Below, one piece after another: positions 1 to 7,148 of a stretch of 29,474 bases of DNA. The notes under the pieces were generated by a model. It saw only the letters and a program-made list of their open reading frames with translations, was not told the origin of the DNA and did not search any database. Each line of letters begins with the position of its first letter. The first letter of the stretch is position 1. Location of the stretch: NCBI GenBank assembly GCA_035403465.1, contig DAONFG010000038.1:1-29474 (forward strand), written 5' to 3'. The stretch is from JAAYBQ01 sp035403465. Lineage in GTDB: Bacteria > Spirochaetota > UBA4802 > UBA5550. The position numbers were made by a program, and so were the translations under genes.

Positions 1-1178
1 GCCCACATCTGGTTCTGCCCGACTTCTGTTGTGATCACGGCTTTCCCGTCTGTCTGGTGGTAAAGCTGTTCAACAACGTACTGCGGTTTGATTTCGTCAG
101 AGTCCTTGTTATCATCGTAGTGCAGCGGATGATCCTTCTTGATCTTCTGCACCTCTTTTATCCAGGCGCTTATTTCAGGGGCAACTGCTATTTTATTCAT
201 TTCGTGCAGAATTTTTCTGCAGTCACCGACAATCGGCACGTCAACCATCACGTTTTTACTCACAGATGCCGGGTCTATGTCTATGTGAATCACCTTGGCG
301 TTTGGAGTGAACTCTGAAATCTTTCCTGTCACCCGGTCGTCAAACCTTGCACCTATTGCGATCAGAAGGTCGGAGTTGTGTACCGCGTAGTTTGCATAAT
401 ATGTTCCGTGCATGCCCAGCATTTCAAGTGAAAGGGGATCTGTTTCCGGGTAAACACCCATTCCAAGCAGCGTTGTGGTGATCGGGATACCTGTTTTTGC
501 GACAAACTGCCTGAGCTCATCAGATGCATTTGAGAGTACCACGCCGCCGCCTGCGTAGATAACCGGTTTTTTTGATTCTTCTATAAGTTTACATGCTTTC
601 TGTATCTGCCCCGGGTGACCCTCATAGGTCGGCTTGTATCCGCGTATTGAGATTTCATCGGGATATTCGAATTTATGTAAAGCGTTTGAAATATCAACAG
701 GAACATCAATTACAACCGGGCCCGGCCTGCCTGTTGTGGCAATATAGAAAGCCTCTTTAATAATTCTCGCAAGGTCGCTGATATCCTGCACAAGGTAGTT
801 GTGTTTGCATATCGGTCTTGTTATTCCTGTAACATCGACCTCCTGGAAGGCATCATTGCCGATCATTGAGGTCGATACCTGGCCTGTGAATACAACTAGC
901 GGTATGGAGTCAAGGTGCGCAGTAGCGATCCCGGTAACCAGGTTCGTAGCACCAGGACCTGAAGTTGCAAGGACAACACCCGGCCTCCCTGAGGCGCGGG
1001 CATAACCGTCAGCTGCATGTATTGCTCCCTGTTCGTGTCTGCTTAATATAAATTTTATCGGCGCATTATAAAGCTCATGGAATATGGGGATTACAACTCC
1101 CCCGGGGTAGCCGAACATGTATTCAACATTTTCTTTAATAAGCGATTCGACTATGATCTGTGAACCTTTAATCTTCAA
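1..1178 (-). CDS. ilvB: Acetolactate synthase large subunit, partial (C-terminus beyond the left edge)
   Basis: Thiamine-diphosphate enzyme that condenses two pyruvates to acetolactate (or pyruvate with 2-oxobutyrate), the first common step of branched-chain amino acid synthesis in the cytoplasm. The first 392 codons are present and the family is usually about 560 residues. The N-terminal Pyr domain shows FGYPGGVVIPIF, the catalytic Glu in SRHEQGAIHAADGYARASG, and TSGPGATNLVTGIATA. The middle domain ends with IGARFDDRVTGK, typical of this FAD-binding family, and EVGQNQMWA at the edge begins the PP domain. The start is TTG at 1178, six bases after AGGAGA. The ATG five bases upstream is out of frame and stops after four codons (MLED). 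No neighbouring ilv gene is visible in the window; the regulatory subunit, if linked, would lie to the left. Identification is secure; oxalyl-CoA decarboxylase-like relatives are unlikely because of the FDDRVTGK segment. Confidence 0.95.
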   Translation of the reverse strand, partial: MKIKGSQIIVESLIKENVEYMFGYPGGVVIPIFHELYNAPIKFILSRHEQGAIHAADGYARASGRPGVVLATSGPGATNLVTGIATAHLDSIPLVVFTGQVSTSMIGNDAFQEVDVTGITRPICKHNYLVQDISDLARIIKEAFYIATTGRPGPVVIDVPVDISNALHKFEYPDEISIRGYKPTYEGHPGQIQKACKLIEESKKPVIYAGGGVVLSNASDELRQFVAKTGIPITTTLLGMGVYPETDPLSLEMLGMHGTYYANYAVHNSDLLIAIGARFDDRVTGKISEFTPNAKVIHIDIDPASVSKNVMVDVPIVGDCRKILHEMNKIAVAPEISAWIKEVQKIKKDHPLHYDDNKDSDEIKPQYVVEQLYHQTDGKAVITTEVGQNQMW

Positions 1179-1258
1179 GCATATTCTCCTGTGCGGCAAA
1201 ATCATTGTACGGGAAATATTGAGAATTTCTTATATTGGCTATGGAAAATGACCATATT

Positions 1259-1264
1259 TGTCAA
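1259..1264 (-). promoter_or_regulatory. Possible -35 box upstream of ilvB, in the 305-bp divergent spacer
   Basis: The spacer 1179-1483 holds no gene that I can support. On the minus strand a perfect TTGACA lies about 80 bases upstream of the ilvB TTG start, after a run of A residues. No good -10 box stands at 16-18 bases; the nearest AT-rich candidate, TATAAG, is 23 bases away. Treat it as a weak promoter candidate only. Confidence 0.25.
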
Positions 1265-1483
1265 TTTTTTTTCAGTAATATTTTTATTGCATGCGGGAAA
1301 CTCTAATAAGCGCGATTAATCAGGATGATGTTAACCATAAAATTCCCCTGCCGGGTATACCTGTAAATTCTGTCCCTGCAGGTGTTTTTTTTAACCGGGA
1401 TATTTTTAAAGCTTGATTTGGCTGATGCGGAAGTTAATTTAAACATATCGGACCGAGTAAGCATTGTTTGCAGATGGAGAAAG

Positions 1484-2401
1484 ATGATAAAAACAAATGT
1501 TGACCGTATTTTCAGGAGTATTGTAGCCCAGAATGCCCTGCATAACCTCAATTCAATACCCCACTCCGATGTTTTTTACAAGGAGATGGAATCTCTTTAC
1601 GGATTATCCAAATCCGAGATAGATGTGATTATCAGTATTCTCAGGGAATCCCATAAAATACTGATAATGGAGATTGCAAGGGAGGATAAACACCGCAAGT
1701 ATGAAAAAATCCAGGGGTATGTCGATGCTGACCTTATGACCCTTCAGAAGCTGAAGGATATTTTTCACAGGGCCCTTTCAGACGATTACGAGAGGGAGAA
1801 CGGCAAAAAAAAGACTTCCCACCAGATTATACGGGAACTGATCCCCAGGCTGCAGTATATAAATCATACACCTCTCGGCCGCGTATTAAACAAGGCAATG
1901 ATGCTTGATGAATATATCCACATGATTGAAAAGGACTACAAGGAATTCACCGAAGAATGGAAAGAGGAAAGCCTTAAGATCCAGCTCGAAATAAATAAGG
2001 AACTTCTGGCTGATTTCTCTGATAAAAAAAAGGCTGTAGTTCTACCGGATGAAGAGGAGCCTGCACCAAAGCGCAAAGCTGCTTACGTAAGGGCAGTTGA
2101 TACTCCGCAGCACCAGGAGTATATGGACCAGGTGAACAGCGGGTCGGTCAATAAACTGCTGCAGATTTACGGTGTTGACTTCTTTTTCAGGGTCAACCTG
2201 CGTAAGTGCAACTTTGATTTCATCTCGCAGGCGCTTGATACAGGGGTAATTGACAGGAAAAAGGACCTTATGGAGCTCAAGGAGATGCTTAAAACAATAA
2301 AAAGTCATCTTGACTCAGATGCTGAACTTGAAAAGCACTACGAGGAGATAATGTCGCTTGACAGAAAAATCAGCCGTTTTATCTCATTCAGTAATAAATA
2401 G
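1484..2401 (+). CDS. Unknown cytoplasmic protein, charged and mostly helical
   Basis: I do not recognise this family. The 305-residue product is rich in Lys, Glu, Asp and Leu, has no signal peptide or membrane segment, and looks almost wholly alpha-helical, with heptad-like stretches around residues 75-105, 140-185 and 250-300. A lysine/proline-rich linker near residues 190-205 (KKKAVVLPDEEEPAPKRK) separates a larger N-terminal part from a C-terminal helical part. The start was set at the ATG at 1484, preceded by GGAGAAAG; the frame is open farther upstream to a GTG at 1382, but that extension has no ribosome binding site and looks non-coding. The outer-membrane protein gene follows after 93 bases on the same strand. 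It may be a lineage-specific protein, as comparable charged hypotheticals are common in spirochaetes, but that is a guess. Confidence 0.8.
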   Translation: MIKTNVDRIFRSIVAQNALHNLNSIPHSDVFYKEMESLYGLSKSEIDVIISILRESHKILIMEIAREDKHRKYEKIQGYVDADLMTLQKLKDIFHRALSDDYERENGKKKTSHQIIRELIPRLQYINHTPLGRVLNKAMMLDEYIHMIEKDYKEFTEEWKEESLKIQLEINKELLADFSDKKKAVVLPDEEEPAPKRKAAYVRAVDTPQHQEYMDQVNSGSVNKLLQIYGVDFFFRVNLRKCNFDFISQALDTGVIDRKKDLMELKEMLKTIKSHLDSDAELEKHYEEIMSLDRKISRFISFSNK

Positions 2402-2494
2402 GGACTGACTGTTAATAATTAAAACATAAAGCCCCGGTTAATTTAATACGATATATAAGTAACTCATAAATAAAAAGTATATAAGCAGTAGGCG

Positions 2495-3271
2495 ATGAAA
2501 AGAATAATAAAATTAACAGCCCTTGTTGCTGCGCTTTCAATTATGCCTGTGCAGCTCCATGCGCGTGAGTTCCTTAATACCGTACTACATCTTAATTTCG
2601 GCGGTATGTATTCCTTTGCCAATGTGGGTGACATTATAGAAGAAGAGAATGACGCTGCCGACCCTGTTTTAACGGGTGAAAAGTCATATTATGAGACAGC
2701 CTATACCGTAACACTTGATATAGTGCCGTTCGACCCGATAATTCTGGGGCTTGAATCAAATGCAATAAAGTTCGGTATAAGGGGATCATACGGTTTCAAT
2801 TTTGTCCAGCAGAGGATAACCTCTGACGGGAATGTTTATGGCGACCAGCTGATGAAGTATGATTTATGGATGATCGGCCCTGTAATTCATTTCGCGCCTG
2901 TGATTGATCCCTCGGACCTGGACAACGAGTACACGGCAAGCAGCGGATTTACATTCTTTGCCACATGGGGCAGGCTCGGCGGCGACCTTACCGCATATCC
3001 GGCATTGAGAGATTATGATTCTGGTTCATCCCCTTCTTTGTACTCTGCAGGTATCGAGGGTTATAAAATCAATATAGGTTTCGGGGCGGAAATTGCACTC
3101 TGTTCCCTGAACTTCGGGATGAACCTCTATTATTCCTATACAAGTTACAGCCTTGACCGTGAAATATATTCCGGTGCCGGCAAAAACCATTATATGAGAG
3201 AGGGATGCCTTGAACTCTATATAGGGTTCCCTATAGAAACTTTCATCAAACCTTTTCTACCTGTATTCTGA
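2495..3271 (+). CDS. Small outer-membrane beta-barrel-like protein
   Basis: 258 residues with a clear Sec signal peptide: MKRIIK, a hydrophobic core, and likely cleavage after the LHA at residue 23. The mature part has alternating hydrophobic/polar strands rich in Gly, Tyr, Phe and Ser (for example IKFGIRGSYGFNFVQQ and ALCSLNFGMNLYYSYTSYS), and the chain ends in Phe, as many outer-membrane barrel proteins do. This suggests an 8- to 10-strand barrel of the Opa/OmpW/autotransporter-like size class, but no named family is evident and the substrate is unknown. The ribosome binding site is poor (AGTAGG before ATG). The preceding gene is on the same strand 93 bases away. The TGA stop abuts the stop of the convergent thioredoxin-like gene with no intervening base. 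Confidence 0.8.
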   Translation: MKRIIKLTALVAALSIMPVQLHAREFLNTVLHLNFGGMYSFANVGDIIEEENDAADPVLTGEKSYYETAYTVTLDIVPFDPIILGLESNAIKFGIRGSYGFNFVQQRITSDGNVYGDQLMKYDLWMIGPVIHFAPVIDPSDLDNEYTASSGFTFFATWGRLGGDLTAYPALRDYDSGSSPSLYSAGIEGYKINIGFGAEIALCSLNFGMNLYYSYTSYSLDREIYSGAGKNHYMREGCLELYIGFPIETFIKPFLPVF

Positions 3272-3829
3272 TCACTTCACCTTTTCGCACTGCGCTGTGC
3301 CGTCGATGTATGAATCGAGGCTGACCTTGCGCGCGTAGCATTCCGCGTCAATAAACTTCAGCAGGGGAAGAAACATTTTCTTTTCAACAAAACCGGGCAT
3401 GGTAGTGACAGGCTGCTGTTTTTTATCCCAGAACATAAGTGCAGGGAAACCGTTTGCTCCTGACATGCTCATCAGGTATGCCGCGCTTGTCTCCCTGCCC
3501 ATAATCATCATGCGGCCTTTGTCAGTTTCAGGATTTACACGGATGCTGATATAATTGCTGTTCATGTATGATATCACATCACGGTCGGTGAAGACCTCTT
3601 TGTCCATTTTTTTACAGTAGATGCACCAGTCTGTGTAGAAGAATATAAACATGGGTTTGCCCTGCTTCTTCGCGATATCAAGTCCCTCGCTGTAACTGTG
3701 CCATTGTACTGTTGTACCTGCCTGGATATCATTTGATGATAGTGCATCACCGGATTTTTCCCCGCATGAAAGTGTCGCGGCAAGCAATATCGCCACGGCC
3801 TGTACCATGTGCTGTATTTTGGTTGTCAT
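3272..3829 (-). CDS. Thioredoxin-like (DUF255/thioredoxin_7 type) exported protein, possibly a lipoprotein
   Basis: 185 residues. The N-terminus is a signal peptide whose hydrophobic core ends in TLSCGEKSG; this is a loose lipobox (Thr at -3, Leu at -2, Ser at -1), so lipidation at Cys is plausible but not certain. A thioredoxin fold follows: KQGKPMFIFFYTDWCIYCKKM carries the CxxC redox pair, and the cis-Pro region is NGFPALMFWD. These features match periplasmic disulfide reductases or isomerases of the SoxW/DUF255-like type. The start is the ATG at 3829, seven bases after AAGGAGA; an upstream in-frame start at 3865 overlaps the ribosome binding site and adds a non-signal-like leader. A third Cys pair (Cys in AECYARK and in TAQCEKVK) lies near the C-terminus. 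The electron partner is not in the window. Confidence 0.88.
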   Translation of the reverse strand: MTTKIQHMVQAVAILLAATLSCGEKSGDALSSNDIQAGTTVQWHSYSEGLDIAKKQGKPMFIFFYTDWCIYCKKMDKEVFTDRDVISYMNSNYISIRVNPETDKGRMMIMGRETSAAYLMSMSGANGFPALMFWDKKQQPVTTMPGFVEKKMFLPLLKFIDAECYARKVSLDSYIDGTAQCEKVK

Positions 3830-4090
3830 GATTTTCTCCTTATGCTGCTGATTATTATAGTACAAATAAAGCTGATGAATGTTAAAATAAATTTAAGAAA
3901 TTTCTAAAATTCTTTGTGAATCCGGTCATCAGTGAAATGCTATGGTGCAGCATCAGGCATGTTAATTCAAGAAAAATAATCATCCACTGCAGATTTATAC
4001 CTTGACGCATCAGGTTATTTTCTGTGAAAATCGGCATTCAGGACAGTTGCAATCCCCCTGTCCGCCTTATATTATTACACGGAGATTAAA

Positions 4091-6070
4091 ATGACTGTAA
4101 CACACGATGAACTGAAACTTATCGCAAAGACCGTGCGCACGCTTGCGATGGACACTGTGCAGAAGGCGAATTCCGGACACCCGGGTATGCCCATGGGCTG
4201 TGCAGATATAGCCGCGGTATTATGGACAAAGATAATGAATTACAATCCGGCAGATCCTGCATGGGTTAACAGGGACAGGTTTATACTCTCGGCAGGTCAC
4301 GGCTCTGTGCTTCTCTACTCAATGCTGCACCTTTCCGGTTATGAACTGTCGCTTGATGACCTGAAAAGTTTCAGGCAGATGGGGAGTAAAACACCGGGTC
4401 ACCCGGAGTACAGGCACACACCCGGTGTCGAGACAACAACGGGTCCCCTTGGCCAGGGCTTTGCAAACGGTGTCGGCATGGCAATGGCGTCAGGTCTTCT
4501 TGCAGGGGAGTTCGGCAGCGGTATAATTGATCATTATATATACGGAATAGCAGGCGACGGCTGTATGATGGAAGGGGTCTCTGCTGAGGCCGCTTCACTT
4601 GCCGGCCACCTGGGTCTTGGCAGCATAATATATTTTTATGATTCGAACCGTATAACAATTGAGGGATCAACGGATATTGCTTTCACAGAGGATGTGGCAA
4701 AGAGGTTCGAGGCGTACAACTGGCATGTGCAGAAGATCGACGGGCACGACTTTGATGCGATTGAGGGCGCAGTCCTTGCGGCGCAGAAAGTGAAGGAGAG
4801 GCCGTCGCTGATCATCGCCTCCACTGTTATTGCAAAGGGGAGCGCGTGCATGGAGGGGAGCGAGGAGTCTCACGGCGCGCCCCTTGGTGCTGATGAGATA
4901 AAGGCTTCAAAGGAGAAACTCGGTTGCGCGGCCGGTGAATCATTCTGCGTTTCTGCTGAGGTATATTCTATATTTAAAAAAGTAAGGGATCAAAAGAAGT
5001 CTCTGTATGATTCATGGAAGAAAAAGTTTGATGAAGAGATAAAGGGAGAAAAGCGTGATAGATGGAATAAATTTTTTACTGCCCCTGACATCGCGGCGCT
5101 TCGCAAAAAAATGCCCGTGTTCAAAACAGGCGAAAAGATAGCCACACGTAATGCGGGGGGCAAGGTACTTGAAGTCCTCTACCCGGAGCTTCCCAATTTT
5201 ATCGGCGGCTCAGCGGACCTTGCGCCGAGCAACAAGACCATGGTGAAGAACGTCAGCCAGACAGGGCACGGTAAACTGGGACGCATAATTCACTACGGTG
5301 TGCGCGAAAACGCAATGGGGTCAATACAGAACGGGATTGCCTATTACGGCGGTTTCATAAATTTTTCTGCGACTTTCTTCGTGTTCATGGACTACATGCG
5401 CCCCGCTCTAAGGATAGCAGCCCTTGCCGGCCTGCAGTCGATATATGTTTTTACCCATGATTCCGTTTTTGTGGGAGAGGATGGCCCGACGCACCAGCCT
5501 GTTGAACACCTTGCTGTATCCCGGGCAATCCCCAACCTTGACGTGATAAGGCCATGCGATGCAGAGGAGACGCGCGAGGCATGGATTGCGGCGCTTTCAC
5601 GGACAACCGGGCCTACGGCGATAGTACTGTCGCGGCAGAACCTGCCTGTCCTGGAAAGGATAGAAGGTAAGGGCGCTGATAAACTTTCAATGGGCGCTTA
5701 CGTTGTTTATGATAATGAAAAAAATGACATTACTATTTTAGCCACCGGATCAGAGGTCCATGTTTCTGTCGAGGCTGCGCGCATACTTGCGGGTAAAGGT
5801 ATAAAGGCAAGGGTCGTATCAGTGCCGTGCCGTGAGGCTTTTGACAGGCAGAGTGAGAGTTACAGGGAATCTGTTATCGGGAAGGATGGCGCTGATGTTG
5901 TTGTCGAGGCCGGGCGTAAAACAGGCTGGGAGGCCTACTGTAAACTGCGTTCACTCTACATAACAATTGAGGGATTCGGTATGTCCGCGCCTGATTCAAA
6001 AATAGCCGAACACTACGGGTTCACGCCTGAAAAGATAGCAGAGAGAATTCTGTCGCACAGAAAAAAATAA
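4091..6070 (+). CDS. tkt: Transketolase
   Basis: 659 residues, the normal length for bacterial transketolase, which moves two-carbon ketol units between sugar phosphates in the non-oxidative pentose phosphate pathway (cytoplasm, ThDP and Mg2+). The N-terminal domain has SGHPGMPMG (His30, substrate/ThDP contact), SAGHGSVLLYSMLHL, GPLGQGFANGVGMA, the ThDP motif GDGCMMEG with YDSNRITIEG, and the middle domain has GGSADLAPSN, the ThDP-activating Glu in HYGVRENAMG, and EDGPTHQPVEHLA. The C-terminal domain has ILATGSEVHVSVEAA and the phosphate-binding end GWEAY. The start ATG follows CGGAGATTAAA. A promoter-like TTGCAA-17 bases-TATTAT at 4047-4075 would leave a very short leader. It is probably monocistronic or paired with the DUF3788-like gene 120 bases downstream. 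Identification is secure. Confidence 0.97.
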   Translation: MTVTHDELKLIAKTVRTLAMDTVQKANSGHPGMPMGCADIAAVLWTKIMNYNPADPAWVNRDRFILSAGHGSVLLYSMLHLSGYELSLDDLKSFRQMGSKTPGHPEYRHTPGVETTTGPLGQGFANGVGMAMASGLLAGEFGSGIIDHYIYGIAGDGCMMEGVSAEAASLAGHLGLGSIIYFYDSNRITIEGSTDIAFTEDVAKRFEAYNWHVQKIDGHDFDAIEGAVLAAQKVKERPSLIIASTVIAKGSACMEGSEESHGAPLGADEIKASKEKLGCAAGESFCVSAEVYSIFKKVRDQKKSLYDSWKKKFDEEIKGEKRDRWNKFFTAPDIAALRKKMPVFKTGEKIATRNAGGKVLEVLYPELPNFIGGSADLAPSNKTMVKNVSQTGHGKLGRIIHYGVRENAMGSIQNGIAYYGGFINFSATFFVFMDYMRPALRIAALAGLQSIYVFTHDSVFVGEDGPTHQPVEHLAVSRAIPNLDVIRPCDAEETREAWIAALSRTTGPTAIVLSRQNLPVLERIEGKGADKLSMGAYVVYDNEKNDITILATGSEVHVSVEAARILAGKGIKARVVSVPCREAFDRQSESYRESVIGKDGADVVVEAGRKTGWEAYCKLRSLYITIEGFGMSAPDSKIAEHYGFTPEKIAERILSHRKK

Positions 6071-6190
6071 GCGTGGTTGTCGGCTGAAGAGCCTCCGCAC
6101 CCCTGGAGGTGGCAAGGCAGACTTTAAAGTATCCGTAAAAAAATCTGACTGACTGTGAGCAGTACAGGCCGGGAAGCGTGGAGGCGGAAT

Positions 6191-6613
6191 ATGGCTGATA
6201 CAGTACTGAGTGATAAAAACGTCTACCCATCGGAAGGAATAATCTTTTCACATATAGGTAAGTCTGCGAAGCTGTGGATTGAATTTTTCAATTACCTGCA
6301 CGCAGAGCATCCCGATTTTACAGAGGAGTGGCATTATTACAACGACGGGAAGAGCTGGCTTATGAAGGTCCGGAGAAAAACAAAAACTGTTTTCTGGCTC
6401 TCGCTTGCGGATAAAACATTCAGGACAACTTTTTATTTTCCATCAAAAGCGGAACAGGCTGTCCTGGGCAGCACTGTCGCTGATGAATTAAAGGACACCT
6501 TCAGAAACAGGAATAAAGATTCAAAGATACATGGAATTACTGTCTGGTTCCATAATAAACAGGATCTTGAACAGGCAAAGATCCTGTGTGATCTGAAGCT
6601 GAGCCTGAAATAA
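6191..6613 (+). CDS. DUF3788-like small protein
   Basis: 140 residues, cytoplasmic, no signal peptide or membrane helix. The pattern W-x-YYNDGKSWLMKVRRKTKTVFWLSLADKTFRTTFYF followed by a C-terminal hydrophobic strand-helix ending DLKLSLK resembles the DUF3788 family (small alpha/beta proteins of unknown function). No catalytic residues are recognisable. The start chosen is the ATG at 6191, six bases after GGAGG; the frame also has an upstream GTG at 6155, which lacks a binding site. The gene lies 120 bases after transketolase on the same strand. The spacer contains an imperfect CCTCC/GGAGG hairpin but no terminator-like U tract. Confidence 0.75.
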   Translation: MADTVLSDKNVYPSEGIIFSHIGKSAKLWIEFFNYLHAEHPDFTEEWHYYNDGKSWLMKVRRKTKTVFWLSLADKTFRTTFYFPSKAEQAVLGSTVADELKDTFRNRNKDSKIHGITVWFHNKQDLEQAKILCDLKLSLK

Positions 6614-6740
6614 CTTATATTTACCTGACACTCCGCAGCCTGTGCAAATATGCATAAGAAATTGCGGCAAAAAACTGCTTGCCTAAAACTCAGTCATTTC
6701 AGATATATAACCAGTTTCTCTGCCGAACGGGGGAACAAAC

Positions 6741-6868
6741 AGTCAAGGTCTATTCAGGGAACCGGGTGTAAATCCCGGGCTGTCCCGCAACTGTAACCAT
6801 TTTATGGAAGCCAGGTCGCTGAATATGCCTTACAAACCGATACTACTTTCGCGGAAAGGGGGGTTTGC
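6741..6868 (+). promoter_or_regulatory. Cobalamin (adenosylcobalamin-type) riboswitch
   Basis: The core of a B12 riboswitch is unmistakable: GGGAACCGGGTGTAAATCCC, then GGGCTGTCCCGCAACTGTAA (ending at 6795), then the B12 box GAAGCCAGGTCGC beginning at 6808. TATTCAG at 6751-6757 pairs perfectly with CTGAATA at 6819-6825, closing the core. Downstream, CAAACC (6833-6838) pairs with GGTTTG (6862-6867) around a CTTTC/GAAAG inner stem, and this stem includes part of a G-rich Shine-Dalgarno-like run in front of an ATG at 6870, so a translational expression platform is plausible. It lies upstream of the TonB receptor gene, a standard target (btuB). The exact 5' boundary of the aptamer is uncertain. 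Confidence 0.93.
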
Positions 6869-6869
6869 A

Positions 6870-6914
6870 ATGGAAAGGTTCTACTTTATCCTGCATATTA
6901 ACAACTTCAACTAA
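6870..6914 (+). CDS. Possible 14-codon leader ORF under the riboswitch, or a truncated gene start
   Basis: An ATG at 6870 is preceded by AAAGGGGGG with six bases of spacing, the best ribosome binding site between the aptamer and the receptor gene. It encodes MERFYFILHINNFN and then TAA. The Shine-Dalgarno run is partly inside the post-aptamer stem. The peptide is unlike anything I know. It could be a regulatory leader peptide, the stump of an earlier riboswitch-controlled gene cut off by the repeats that follow, or chance. Confidence 0.3.
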   Translation: MERFYFILHINNFN

Positions 6915-6951
6915 AAGTCTCCGGATGCATCATCCAATGTCTTGTTTCATT

Positions 6952-7102
6952 TGTCATCCCGAACGAATATCAGCGAGGAAAAATCTCGTTGTTACGCATA
7001 GTGCCTGCAGCGGCCTTAACTTAACATTTTAACCACCCGCTGCGCTGGAGAACCGGTGGGCGCGGAGGAAGGATTAAAGAATTTGACGCGAAGAGGGTCA
7101 AA
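6952..7102. repeat. Cluster of short dispersed repeats in the btuB leader
   Basis: Three intergenic repeat types seen elsewhere in this window occur in tandem here. The first begins TGTCATCCCGAACGAA (6952), related to the GTCAT(T/C)CC elements at 21429, 22203 and 27128. The second is CCACCCGCTGCGCTGGAG (7033-7050), identical over 18 bases to 23603-23620. The third is GCGCGGAGGAAGGATTAAAG (7060-7079), related to 23827-23900. They separate the riboswitch from the receptor start. The stretch ends in a palindrome, ATTTGAC (7081-7087) and GTCAAAT (7097-7103). Confidence 0.7.
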
Positions 7103-7106
7103 TACG

Positions 7107-7125
7107 TACCGGCATTCAGCCGGTA
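7107..7125 (+). promoter_or_regulatory. Hairpin just upstream of the btuB-like gene
   Basis: TACCGGC (7107-7113) and GCCGGTA (7119-7125) are perfect inverted arms around ATTCA. The right arm could instead pair, through CCGGT, with the ACCGG that includes the ribosome binding site region of the receptor gene (around 7136-7140). No U tract follows, so it is not a standard terminator. A role in translation control is only an inference. Confidence 0.35.
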
Positions 7126-7148
7126 ATTATTATTAACCGGAGAAAAGC

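Noticed and set aside
4047..4075. TTGCAA-17-TATTAT as promoter of transketolase
   Set aside because: Good boxes, but the predicted start of transcription would fall within the ribosome binding site only about nine bases before ATG; not listed as a feature.
6081..6115. CCTCC/GGAGG hairpin between transketolase and the DUF3788-like gene as terminator
   Set aside because: Short, weak stem without a following U tract.
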